Shown piece by piece: positions 1 through 11,372 of a stretch of DNA of 64,000 nucleotides. Where the stretch lies: assembly GCA_963575675.1 (NCBI GenBank), contig CAUYUA010000022.1, positions 5,009 through 69,008 on the forward strand. Reading direction: 5' to 3'. The position numbers and the translations under genes are program-made. The notes below the pieces were generated by a model that did not search any database, had not been told where the DNA came from, and saw only the letters and a program-made list of their open reading frames with translations. Source of the stretch: CAUYUA01 sp963575675. GTDB lineage: Bacteria > Pseudomonadota > Alphaproteobacteria > Azospirillales > Azospirillaceae. How positions within the stretch are numbered: the first letter of the stretch is position 1; each line of letters opens with the position of its first letter.

Positions 1-25
1 GGCGAGCCGACACAAATAAACGATT

Positions 26-110
26 CCAGAGGAGGATCGCTTCGCGAGTAAGGGGGAGGCTTTCGCTCCCCCTTATAATCCCGAACGACCAGGAACACAG
101 TCCCTGGACC
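26..110 (-). repeat. Dispersed palindromic element, copy A
   Basis: Copy of the intergenic repeat family found across the first 38 kb. Read on the minus strand it starts with the head GGTCCAGGGACTGTGTTCCT, then TGGTCGTTCGGGATTATAAG, then a hairpin body (AAGGGGGAGCG / CGCTCCCCCTT type), and ends near a GAAGCGATCCTCC tail. It lies 27 bases past the greA stop, so greA transcripts would run into the head. Seen directly; any terminator role is inference. Confidence 0.85.
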
Positions 111-137
111 CTTTTGATTTTTACGCAGGATCAGCGT

Positions 138-611
138 TTACTTAAACTCGATTGCAACAATCTCATACGATTTAGAACCGCCAGGCGTCGAAACTTCGAC
201 GTTGTCGCCAACCATCTTGCCGATCAAAGCGCGCGCCAATGGCGAGGTAATGGACAACAAACGATTCTTAATATCGCTTTCGTCCTGCCCGACGATTTGA
301 TACGAGGTTTCCTCATCAGTGTCTTCATCGGCTATGGTCACAGTCGCGCCGAACTTCACCATTTTTCCGGAAAGTTTAGTAACGTCGATGACCTCGGCGC
401 GGCTAATCTTATCCTCCAGCTCCATGACGCGGCCTTCGATGAAGCTCTGCCGCTCACGCGCCGCATGGTATTCGGCGTTTTCTGAGAGATCGCCGTGCTC
501 ACGGGCTTCGGCAATCGCCTTGATCACCGCCGGACGCTCGGCGGTCTTCAAGTGCCTCAATTCCTCCTGAAGACGGTTATAGCCCACCACCGTCATTGGT
601 ACCTTTTCCAT
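138..611 (-). CDS. greA: Transcription elongation factor GreA
   Basis: 157 aa, the normal length for GreA. It binds RNA polymerase through the secondary channel and stimulates cleavage of backtracked transcripts. The N-terminal half (about 1-75) is the coiled coil; the tip carries the REHGDLSENAEYHAAR motif, with D41 and E44 at the positions of the acidic catalytic pair. The C-terminal half (about 80-157) is the globular FKBP-like domain ending VEVSTPGGSKSYEIVAIEF. The gene lies downstream of carB on the same strand with a 195-base gap; carB-greA is a common alphaproteobacterial order. A copy of the dispersed palindromic repeat follows its stop. Confidence 0.97.
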   Translation of the reverse strand: MEKVPMTVVGYNRLQEELRHLKTAERPAVIKAIAEAREHGDLSENAEYHAARERQSFIEGRVMELEDKISRAEVIDVTKLSGKMVKFGATVTIADEDTDEETSYQIVGQDESDIKNRLLSITSPLARALIGKMVGDNVEVSTPGGSKSYEIVAIEFK

Positions 612-762
612 TGCTCCGGTCCGTCATGATTCCGCGATGCGGTCACTTGCGAACGCCGCACGACATATTTCGTCATGGGAAGAGAGCCGCCGATAATAAA
701 ATCGACGCTCACCTGATCGCCGTTGTCCGATCGCTGTTGCCCGATCGCCCTCAGGGGATGAA

Positions 763-782
763 CGCCGACAACGAAGTCGGCG
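763..782 (-). terminator. Weak hairpin between carB and greA
   Basis: A perfect 7-bp stem (CGCCGAC / GTCGGCG) with a 6-base loop, 25 bases past the carB stop. No T-run follows on the minus strand, so it may only slow polymerase or protect the mRNA end. The remainder of the 612-806 gap shows no gene. Confidence 0.25.
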
Positions 783-806
783 TATGCTTTACGCTTTAAA
801 CATGCC

Positions 807-4085
<3,279 letters not shown>

Positions 4086-4202
4086 GGCGGGTCGGCGTCT
4101 CACTGGGTGCTGTCGCGATGGCGGACTTTATAATGGAACCCGACGCTGTGGGGAACAGGGAAAAAGCCGAAATCCGACGCATTTGCGCAATGTCGAGACG
4201 AA

Positions 4203-4226
4203 TCATTGTGAAAATCATTGTGAAAA
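4203..4226 (+). repeat. 12-bp direct duplication
   Basis: TCATTGTGAAAA occurs twice in perfect tandem between the divergent carB and serS genes. It could be a pair of regulator half-sites or a simple duplication; the sequence alone does not decide. Confidence 0.6.
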
Positions 4227-4248
4227 GCGATCTGCGCGTACGGAGTTA

Positions 4249-4283
4249 AAAAATTAAACAGGTCCAGGGACTGTTTGGTTCTT
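4249..4283 (+). repeat. Dispersed palindromic element, half copy
   Basis: AAATTAAACAGGTCCAGGGA followed by CTGTTTGGTTCTTATTC matches the head of the intergenic repeat family, but the hairpin body and second arm are missing. It looks like a decayed or truncated copy. Confidence 0.7.
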
Positions 4284-4418
4284 ATTCTCACTCGAAACGC
4301 AAATTCACTCGAAACACGATTGCCCGATCTCAAACGCAAACATCATCTGGACCTTGCAACGCGGTTCCGCTAAACAATCTCCATCGTCATCGTCCTTCGT
4401 TGCGTGCTGGCCTCCTCA

Positions 4419-5690
4419 ATGTTCGATATCCGCTCCATCCGCGAACAACCATCCGCTTTTGATCACGCCCTCAGCCGTCGCAATCTGCCCCCGGCCTCGG
4501 CGGCGATTCTGGAGCTGGACGCTCGGCGACGCGCCATACAAACCTCCTTGCAGGAAATGCAGCAGCGACGCAACGAGGCGTCGAAAGAAATCGGCCAAGC
4601 CCGCAAACAAGGCAAAAACGCCGAATCGCTGGTCGCCGAAGTCGCCGCAATCAAAGAACGCCTGCCGATCCAAGAAGAAGAAGAACGCCAAATCGCAACG
4701 GCGCTGGAATCAATTTTGGCGACTCTCCCCAACGCGCCCGCCGATGACGTCCCCAACGGCGCAGACGAAACCGGCAATGTCGAACTCCGCCGCATCGGCG
4801 CCCCCCGCGCAATCGTCGGCGCCAAAGATCATGTGGAGCTGGGCGAAACTCTAAAGTTGATGGACTTCTCCGCCGCGTCGCAAATGTCCGGCGCGCGCTT
4901 CACGGTTCTGCGCGGAGGTCTGTCGCGCTTGGAGCGCGCGCTCGGCCAGTTCATGCTCGACCTCCACACCACCGAGCATGGCTACACCGAGGTGTCGCCG
5001 CCGCTGATGGTTCGCGACAACGCCATGTACGGCACCGGCCAACTTCCCAAATTCGCCGAAGACCTGTTCCACACCACCACCGGCCATTGGCTCGTTCCCA
5101 CCGCCGAAGTGCCTCTGACCAACCTCTGCGCCGACCAAATCCTCGACAGCGAGTCCCTCCCGATTCGCATGACCGCCCTCACCCCGTGCTTCCGCGCCGA
5201 GGCCGGCGCCGCCGGAAAAGACACGCGCGGCATGATTCGTCAGCACCAGTTCTGGAAAGTCGAAATGGTCAGCGTCGTCACGCCGGACCAGTCCTGCGCC
5301 GAACACGAGCGCATGACCGAATGCGCCGAAACCGTCCTGAAGCGACTCGACCTGCCCTTCCGCACCATTGTGCTCTGCACGGGAGACATGGGCTTTTCCT
5401 CCCGCAAAACCTACGACATCGAGGTCTGGCTGCCGGGCCAAAACACTTACCGCGAAATATCAAGCTGCTCCAATTGCGGCGATTTCCAAGCCCGGCGCAT
5501 GAAGACCCGCTGCCGCCCGCGCGGCGGCAAAGACATCCGCTTTGTTCACACCCTCAACGGCTCCGGAGTCGCCGTCGGACGCTGCTTGATCGCCATCATC
5601 GAAAATTATCAACAACCCGACGGCTCGATTGCGGTTCCCGATGCGTTAAAGCCCTATATGGGCGGCCTCGAACGGATAACCACGTCATGA
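4419..5690 (+). CDS. serS: Seryl-tRNA synthetase
   Basis: 423 aa class II aminoacyl-tRNA synthetase charging tRNA-Ser (and tRNA-Sec where present). Residues 1 to about 105 form the tRNA-binding helical hairpin, rich in Arg, Glu and Gln. The catalytic core shows motif 2 (CFRAEAGAAGKDTRGMIRQH) and motif 3 (GSGVAVGRCLIAIIENYQ). The ATG giving MFDIRSIREQPSAFD matches the family N-terminus; a GTG five codons upstream would add only MLASS. The stop overlaps the surE ATG (ATGA), which indicates translational coupling. The order serS-surE-pcm-LysM/M23 is widely conserved in alphaproteobacteria. Confidence 0.97.
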   Translation: MFDIRSIREQPSAFDHALSRRNLPPASAAILELDARRRAIQTSLQEMQQRRNEASKEIGQARKQGKNAESLVAEVAAIKERLPIQEEEERQIATALESILATLPNAPADDVPNGADETGNVELRRIGAPRAIVGAKDHVELGETLKLMDFSAASQMSGARFTVLRGGLSRLERALGQFMLDLHTTEHGYTEVSPPLMVRDNAMYGTGQLPKFAEDLFHTTTGHWLVPTAEVPLTNLCADQILDSESLPIRMTALTPCFRAEAGAAGKDTRGMIRQHQFWKVEMVSVVTPDQSCAEHERMTECAETVLKRLDLPFRTIVLCTGDMGFSSRKTYDIEVWLPGQNTYREISSCSNCGDFQARRMKTRCRPRGGKDIRFVHTLNGSGVAVGRCLIAIIENYQQPDGSIAVPDALKPYMGGLERITTS

Positions 5691-6475
5691 AGACGGACGC
5701 GACGCCCACATCAAAACGTCTGCGCATCCTCTTAACCAACGACGACGGCGTGCAAGCGCCGGGCTTGGCGGTTCTGGAGCGAGTCGCCCGCAGCCTGACG
5801 GATGATGTTTGGATCGCAGCCCCTGAAACCGAGCAATCCGGCGCAAGCCACTCGCTGACTCTTCAACGTCCGTTGCGACTGCGGCGCCTGGACGACCGGC
5901 GCTTTGCAATCGACGGCACTCCCACAGATTGCGTGATGTTGGCGGTCAACCATATACTGGCTGATCATAAACCCGATTTGGTCCTTTCCGGAGTCAATTT
6001 CGGCAGCAACATCGGCGACGACGTCACGTACTCCGGCACCATCGCCGCCGCCATGGAAGCCACGTTGTTGGGCGCGCGCGCCATCGCCCTAAGCCAACAC
6101 ATTACAGACCCCATCCCGCACTCCTCCTGGGCGGCAACCGAAGGGTGGGCCGCTCAAACCATATCAAGAATTCTTGCGACGCCGTGGGCTCCGCAAGTTC
6201 TAATGAACGTCAATTTTCCCGCTTGCGCGGCGGAAGACGTGCGCGGCGTTCAAGTCGTTCGCCACGGCCAAAGAAAAATCGGCGACGAACTGATTCATCG
6301 CGTGGATCCTCGCGGAAAGTCCTATTTCTGGATCGGCCCCTTGCGCGGCGGCGACCAAGAACAGCCCGACACCGACATCGCCGCCATTCAAAACGGTTTC
6401 ATCTCCATCACCCCTCTCCACCTCAATTTAACCCACACGGCAACCGTCCAGAGCTTAAGGCAGGCATTCCAGTGA
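5687..6475 (+). CDS. surE: 5'/3'-nucleotidase SurE
   Basis: 262 aa metal-dependent nucleoside monophosphate phosphatase, linked in many bacteria to stationary-phase survival. The metal-binding LLTNDDGVQAPG motif is at residues 15-26 with D19 and D20; SGASHS and VNFGSNIGDDVTYSGTIAAA supply the remaining conserved Ser and Asn ligands. The start ATG overlaps the serS stop by 4 bases and its own TGA overlaps the pcm GTG, so three genes are chained. The reading frame stays open about 200 codons upstream inside serS, but that stretch has no SurE character. Confidence 0.97.
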   Translation: MKTDATPTSKRLRILLTNDDGVQAPGLAVLERVARSLTDDVWIAAPETEQSGASHSLTLQRPLRLRRLDDRRFAIDGTPTDCVMLAVNHILADHKPDLVLSGVNFGSNIGDDVTYSGTIAAAMEATLLGARAIALSQHITDPIPHSSWAATEGWAAQTISRILATPWAPQVLMNVNFPACAAEDVRGVQVVRHGQRKIGDELIHRVDPRGKSYFWIGPLRGGDQEQPDTDIAAIQNGFISITPLHLNLTHTATVQSLRQAFQ

Positions 6476-7140
6476 GTATAGACGCCCGTAAAATCCGCCT
6501 GATCATGTCGTTGCGCCGCTCCGGCGTCACCGACATGACGGTGTTGAGCGCTCTGGAACGCATCCCTCGCGAGCTGTTTGTTCCCGAAGCCTTTGCCGAC
6601 CAAGCATATGAAGATATGGCTCTGCCGATAGGGCACGGCCAAACCATCAGCCAACCTCTGATCGTCGCGTTGATGACGCAGACCTTGGAAATCAGGCCGG
6701 AACACAAAATCCTTGAGGTCGGCGCTGGTTCGGGCTATCAAGCCGCCATACTCGCCAAACTTTGCCGTCACGTCTTCACGGTGGAACGTCACCTGCCCTT
6801 GCTGTGCGAAGCCGAAAAACGATTCGAAACGCTGGGATTGACCAACATCACAACCAAACACTTCGACGGCGTCAAAGGATGGCCCGAAGAAGCGCCTTTC
6901 GATCGCATTCTGGTGACGGCCGCCGCCGGCGGTCCCGATCCACCGCAAGAGTTGCTTGACCAACTCGGTGAAAATGGTGTTTTGGTAATTCCTTTGGGGG
7001 AAGATCGACGTGAACAGCGCGTCGTGAAATTCCGCCGTGTCGAAACCGGTCTCCAGCGGGAGGATCTGTGGCCCGTTCGCTTCGTGCCTCTACTGCCCGA
7101 TCTGCCGACCGAAAACGAGGCGCCTGCTCGATCGGTCTAA
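6472..7140 (+). CDS. pcm: Protein-L-isoaspartate O-methyltransferase
   Basis: 222 aa. It methylates L-isoaspartyl residues with S-adenosylmethionine to start repair of aged proteins. Residues 54-62 read GHGQTISQP, the substrate-side motif of the family, and 82-89 read EVGAGSGY, the SAM-binding loop; a further conserved segment is FDRILVTAAAGGPDPPQELL. The start is GTG in a GTGA overlap with surE, and length from this codon fits the family; no ATG fits as well. The 3' end overlaps the next gene by 73 bases. Confidence 0.96.
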   Translation: MSIDARKIRLIMSLRRSGVTDMTVLSALERIPRELFVPEAFADQAYEDMALPIGHGQTISQPLIVALMTQTLEIRPEHKILEVGAGSGYQAAILAKLCRHVFTVERHLPLLCEAEKRFETLGLTNITTKHFDGVKGWPEEAPFDRILVTAAAGGPDPPQELLDQLGENGVLVIPLGEDRREQRVVKFRRVETGLQREDLWPVRFVPLLPDLPTENEAPARSV

Positions 7141-8213
7141 GGGTTGTTGTCGCCTTCACCCTTGCGGTTCCCATGCTCGGCGGTTGCGGCCGTTGGGTGG
7201 AAAGCGTGTCGCCGTTCGACTTCGGCGACCGTTCTGGAAACGCCGAGGAAACCATTGTCGCAGGACGCGGGGATTCCATCTACGCCCTCGCGCGACGCCA
7301 CAACGTCCCAACACGCGACCTGATCGAAGCCAACAATCTAAAACCCCCCTATGTTCTAGAGGCCGGGCAGAAGCTTGTGTTGCCTCACGTTCGAGCCTAC
7401 ACCGTTCAAAAAGGCGATTCCATCTACGCCATATCTCGATCGTTTAACGTCGACTCCAACGAATTGGTTCGGACCAACGGCCTTCAGCCGCCTTACGCAA
7501 TTCGCGTCGGGCAAGTGCTGCGCCTTCCCGACCGCGAGGGACGCTCCAACCTCTCCAACCTCTCCGACGACGCCACCGTCGCCGCCGCGCTCCCCAGCCC
7601 GATTCGCAAGCCCGACTCCCAAGATTCCGCCAATTCTCTTACGCCCAACAACGCCGCGCTTCCCACGCCGCCGCCCCTCCCCGCGCGCTCGACGGGCGGA
7701 CGCAAGCCCGGTGACCAACGCCCATCCAACACACGCCTTGCCGTCGAAGAAGACCCTTCGACTCCGGCCTCCCATTCGCTTGCCCGCCCCAAACCCTCAC
7801 GCGGCGGAATGCGTTTTATGTGGCCCGTGCGCGGCAAAACCATTTCCGACTTCGGCAACAAACCCGACGGATTGCACAACGACGGCGTCAATGTTGCAGC
7901 GCCTCGCGGAACGCCCGTGTTGGCCTCGGAAAACGGCGTCGTCGTCTACGCCGGAAACGAGCTGCGCGGATACGGAAACCTTTTGCTGTTGCGCCATCAA
8001 AACGGCTGGATGACCGCATACGCTCATCTCGACCAAATCTCGGTGGAAAAAGGCGCGCAAGTCCAGCGCGGACAAGCCGTGGCCACGGTCGGCGCCACCG
8101 GCACCGTCGCCACGCCACAGCTCCATTTTGAGATTCGCAAAGGAAACCAAGCGGTTAACCCAGCGGATTATCTAACCTCCGGAGCACAAATGAGCGCCCT
8201 GTCCTCGCAATAG
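7068..8213 (+). CDS. LysM / degenerate M23 (LytM) lipoprotein, NlpD-like
   Basis: 381 aa. A GTG start with GGGAGG four bases upstream lies inside pcm; no later start keeps the signal sequence. The signal peptide ends in the lipobox LGGC with C40 as the lipidated residue. Two LysM peptidoglycan-binding repeats follow (about 62-106 and 108-153), then a Ser/Pro-rich linker and an M23 domain (about 248-370). The first zinc motif is altered: LHNDGVNVAAPRG has Asn near residue 275 where active enzymes have Asp, although YAHL and QLHFEIR are kept. By analogy with NlpD and EnvC it probably activates cell-wall amidases during division instead of cutting peptidoglycan. AmiC, a possible partner, is encoded at 24276-25949. 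Confidence 0.9.
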   Translation: MARSLRASTARSADRKRGACSIGLRVVVAFTLAVPMLGGCGRWVESVSPFDFGDRSGNAEETIVAGRGDSIYALARRHNVPTRDLIEANNLKPPYVLEAGQKLVLPHVRAYTVQKGDSIYAISRSFNVDSNELVRTNGLQPPYAIRVGQVLRLPDREGRSNLSNLSDDATVAAALPSPIRKPDSQDSANSLTPNNAALPTPPPLPARSTGGRKPGDQRPSNTRLAVEEDPSTPASHSLARPKPSRGGMRFMWPVRGKTISDFGNKPDGLHNDGVNVAAPRGTPVLASENGVVVYAGNELRGYGNLLLLRHQNGWMTAYAHLDQISVEKGAQVQRGQAVATVGATGTVATPQLHFEIRKGNQAVNPADYLTSGAQMSALSSQ

Positions 8214-8244
8214 GCCACCTTAAAGTTTTCAAGACCTTGCGATC

Positions 8245-8270
8245 GGCGCCGATAGGCGCCTTTTGCTTTC
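8245..8270 (+). terminator. Rho-independent terminator of the serS operon
   Basis: A perfect 6-bp stem GGCGCC-GATA-GGCGCC (8245-8260) is followed by TTTTGCTTTC. It lies 32 bases past the stop of the NlpD-like gene and closes the serS-surE-pcm operon. Confidence 0.8.
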
Positions 8271-8363
8271 CTCTTCGCCTTTTCTTTGCTCTCGCAATTC
8301 ATCACGAACCTCTCATAAGCCATGCAAGCTCCACTCAAGAAGAGGCGTCTATAAGGTGTTGTT

Positions 8364-9086
8364 ATGAAACAAAGCATCACACTGAAGATATCTATAGCAA
8401 TCCTTATCCTGCTCTCCTCTGGTTTGGCTCTGATCGCCTACCTCAATTATGCAAAATTCGCAAAAACCTATGACGGCATCGAACAGTCACGCTACGAAAC
8501 GATTGCCGCCGAACTTAAGCAAAGCATTGAGTCCAGTCTCGATTTGGGATTGTCGCTCACTCAGAATCAGAACCTTGAAACGGTCATCAAAAACGCAAAA
8601 AGAACTTTTTCCCGCATTTTATTTATCGAAATCTCCGACAACAATGGCGAAGCCTTGTTCAGCACGGAGCCTCCCGAAGACTTCGAAGCCGAACGCATTC
8701 ACAATCGGAATATGCGCATCACAAAGAAAATAGAAAACAGCTTCGGCGAAGTCGTTGGACAAATTTCCTTAAATTATTCAACATCACAAAAAATTAAAGT
8801 ATTCGAAAGCGTTCGAAAATATCTAACAAGCGTTTTCTTTTCGATTATAGCGATGTTTTCTTTTATTGCCTTCATTTCCGTTCATCTCTTATTCAAGAAA
8901 TTCGGCCACAGCCTACATCTGGCGTCGACGGCGTCCTTGGGGCCAATCGACGACGAAAACACAACAGTCAAAATTACCGCCGCCAACAAAATAAGTCAGC
9001 ATATCAACGAATTCCGTTACGCCGTCGTCGATACGGTCGCCACGCTCAACGAAGTTGAAGCGACGCTCGCCGACGCTTCTCTTTGA
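8364..9086 (+). CDS. Two-TM membrane sensor-like protein (paralogue of the sensor half of the next gene)
   Basis: 240 aa, no enzyme domain recognised. AAGGTG lies six bases before the ATG. Layout: TM1 at about 7-27; an extracytoplasmic domain at about 28-150 with the PAS/Cache-like string ILFIEISDNNGEALFST; TM2 at about 153-175; a short cytoplasmic tail of about 65 residues that resembles HAMP helices and a coiled coil. The N-terminal segment of the following sensor-MFS protein has the same layout, with ISYISITYPNGNTLYSE at the matching place, so the two probably arose by duplication and may form a hetero-oligomer. The gap to the next gene is 40 bases. It could also be a truncated chemoreceptor, but the signalling domain is absent, not frameshifted. 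Confidence 0.75.
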   Translation: MKQSITLKISIAILILLSSGLALIAYLNYAKFAKTYDGIEQSRYETIAAELKQSIESSLDLGLSLTQNQNLETVIKNAKRTFSRILFIEISDNNGEALFSTEPPEDFEAERIHNRNMRITKKIENSFGEVVGQISLNYSTSQKIKVFESVRKYLTSVFFSIIAMFSFIAFISVHLLFKKFGHSLHLASTASLGPIDDENTTVKITAANKISQHINEFRYAVVDTVATLNEVEATLADASL

Positions 9087-9126
9087 TGTTTGTCTTTGGT
9101 CATCCCGGCGCCGGAAAGAAAATGTT

Positions 9127-11256
9127 ATGAGTCCTCCTGCCCGTTCCTCCAACGTCAACCTCTTCCAGCGCGTCTCTTCAAGAATCAGCAAAAAGCTGCT
9201 TGTTCTCTCTCTGCTGCTTCTGACGCTCGCCGCCGCGTCTTTTTCCTGGTTTGCGCTCCAAAAATTTGAAGACGAACTCTCGCCGGAATTGGCGGAAAAA
9301 GCGTCAACCATCGGAAAAATTGTTTCCGCCCAAGTCCAAAGCGCTGTTCTTCTCGGAGTTCCATTCAATGAATTGGTTGGAGTCAAAGATTTTCTTCGCT
9401 CCATAATTGAAGACAATCCTGAAATTTCTTATATCTCCATCACCTACCCAAACGGAAATACGTTATATTCAGAAGGCGCTTCCTACAAAAAAGAAGAGAA
9501 CGCGCTTCACGCTCTACTCGACAGCAATAAGATTGGCGCCGTCACATCTTCCCTCCATATCTTGCTCGACGACTTTATCAACACGATCCTGCCGATTTAT
9601 AAAAAAGACATCCTCTATGGATATGTCCACGTTGGAACGGAAAAGACGATTATCGAAAAAGCCCTAAAAGAAGTCGTCTTTGATGTTCTTGTGATTTTCC
9701 TCACAGCAATGATCATTACATTTGAAGCATTGCTCTTGCTTATGACTCGAAACGTCAATTTCCCTTTGCGCGTCGCCAATAAAATTCTTGAGCTTGGCCG
9801 CTCCGGAAACTTTGTCAGCGGCGTGAAATTAAACGCCAAAGATGAAATCCATCGATTCGTTGGAGAAATCGACAACATCGTCTCTTACCTCTCCCGAAAA
9901 CACGAAGCCATAGCCCAACGCCTCCGCCGCGCCGAATCACAGAACTCTTCCGACCCACAGACGCTGAGAAGCATCGAAAAAGCCAAGTTTCTTATGGCTT
10001 CTTACGAACAGAAATTTCATTTCAGCACGATCGACATCAGCAATGAAATTAAGCAAAGCGGTCTGGTCAGCATTCGAGCCCCCTTATTTTCTTTTATGTT
10101 TGCTGAAGAATTATCGCGCTCTTTCTTTCCTTTGTACGTTAAAGAGTTATTTAAGCCCATTCCCGGTCTTTCCGCCAATATGGTGATCGGCCTGCCTATC
10201 GCTTTTTTTATGCTGATTGTCGCCCTCTTCACCCCGATCTGCGGAACTCTTGTCGATCGCTGGGGTGCCCGCCGCTTGGTGATGCTTGGCCTCATCCCCG
10301 CAATCGCCGGATTCGTCGGAACCGCTCAGGCGGAAAATTTATATCAGCTTTTGCTCTATCGCAGCCTTGTCGCCATTGGTTACGCCGCCGTCTTTATCGG
10401 TGCGCAAGGCTATATCGCCAAAAACACCACCGCAGAGAACCGCGCCGCAGGCATGGCCAATTTCGTCGGCGCCGTAATCGGCGCCAGTATCTGCGGCGTC
10501 TCCATCGGCGGCATTTTGGCGGAACAAATCGGCTATCGCGCGACGTTCTTCATTTCCGCACTTCTGGCCATAATCGCCGGAGCATTGGTTTCTATGGTCA
10601 TTCCGAGGGAAAGCCCGAACACAAACCAAATTCAAAAACGAGCGCCCCTTCTACACACATTGATTATCTTAAAAAATATCAGATTCATTTCCCTTCTTCT
10701 CTTTTCCTCCATTCCGACAAAATTGGTTTTAACAGGATATCTCTTTTACCTTGCGCCGCTTTACTTGCACGACATGGCGCTCTCGAAATCTGAAATTGGT
10801 CGCTATATGATGGCCTATAGCGTCATTATTATCATATTCATGCCCATCATGGCGCGATGGGCCGATCGCACACAAAAACACGCTCTTTTTGTGGCCCTAG
10901 GCGGGCTCCTAACCGGCGCCGGCGGCCTCATCCTTCTGATATGGCAAAGCAGCGAAGCCGTACTCGCCAGCATCATCGCCATCGGTATGGCGCATGCTCT
11001 CAACAACGCAACGCAATTGGCCCTGGCGCCTGAGGTGTCTCAAAAAGAGTGCGCTTCCATCGGCGTGTCAACCATGTTTTCCTTTTATAGACTTATCGAA
11101 CGCGGCGGCGCGATCATCGGCCCGATTGTTTCGGCAACTTTGGCCTCTTTTTATGGCTACAATCAGTCCATTATAATGCTCAGTCTCGGAGCGTTCGGAT
11201 GCAGCGTTCTGTTCTCACTTGTTTTCCTTGTCTTCCGAGAAAAAAAACGCCTATGA
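9127..11256 (+). CDS. Sensor (TM-Cache-like-TM-HAMP-like) fused to a 12-TM MFS transporter
   Basis: 709 aa from the ATG with GGAAAG upstream; the frame is open 24 codons further but that part overlaps the previous gene and looks non-coding. Domain order: TM1 (24-45); extracytoplasmic sensor-like region (46-182); TM2 (183-208); HAMP-like region (209-258) containing NFPLRVANKILELGRSGNF; predicted coiled coil (255-290); then a full major facilitator domain (about 316-705) with 12 hydrophobic segments. MFS motif A is clear (GTLVDRWGARRLVMLG, 373-388). The join is in frame with no stop. The architecture suggests a transporter whose activity is set by an extracytoplasmic signal passing through the HAMP-like linker. 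Substrate unknown. Followed 116 bases later by a ClpP-like gene on the same strand with no terminator seen. Confidence 0.85.
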   Translation: MSPPARSSNVNLFQRVSSRISKKLLVLSLLLLTLAAASFSWFALQKFEDELSPELAEKASTIGKIVSAQVQSAVLLGVPFNELVGVKDFLRSIIEDNPEISYISITYPNGNTLYSEGASYKKEENALHALLDSNKIGAVTSSLHILLDDFINTILPIYKKDILYGYVHVGTEKTIIEKALKEVVFDVLVIFLTAMIITFEALLLLMTRNVNFPLRVANKILELGRSGNFVSGVKLNAKDEIHRFVGEIDNIVSYLSRKHEAIAQRLRRAESQNSSDPQTLRSIEKAKFLMASYEQKFHFSTIDISNEIKQSGLVSIRAPLFSFMFAEELSRSFFPLYVKELFKPIPGLSANMVIGLPIAFFMLIVALFTPICGTLVDRWGARRLVMLGLIPAIAGFVGTAQAENLYQLLLYRSLVAIGYAAVFIGAQGYIAKNTTAENRAAGMANFVGAVIGASICGVSIGGILAEQIGYRATFFISALLAIIAGALVSMVIPRESPNTNQIQKRAPLLHTLIILKNIRFISLLLFSSIPTKLVLTGYLFYLAPLYLHDMALSKSEIGRYMMAYSVIIIIFMPIMARWADRTQKHALFVALGGLLTGAGGLILLIWQSSEAVLASIIAIGMAHALNNATQLALAPEVSQKECASIGVSTMFSFYRLIERGGAIIGPIVSATLASFYGYNQSIIMLSLGAFGCSVLFSLVFLVFREKKRL

Positions 11257-11372
11257 AGCTTTATTGATGCGCTGCGTCACTCTTTGCTTTCTTTTGTCGC
11301 GCCCATCCCACCATTGACCTTTCCATTGTGTTTTGGCCTTTCTGTTGGAAGCGCCCTCAAGGAGAATCGCCC

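Larger units (their letters stand above)
4086..4418. other. Divergent carB/serS intergenic region
   Basis: 333 bases with no credible gene. It must hold promoters for carB (minus) and serS (plus). A possible carB -10 (TATAAA on the minus strand, near 4130) is present but has no clear -35. A 12-bp tandem duplication (4203-4226) and a half copy of the palindromic element (4249-4283) lie inside. Confidence 0.6.

Noticed and set aside
5087..5686. 200 open codons in front of surE, inside serS
   Set aside because: Arg/His-rich string produced by the second frame of a G/C-rich gene; the family N-terminus begins at the ATG at 5687.
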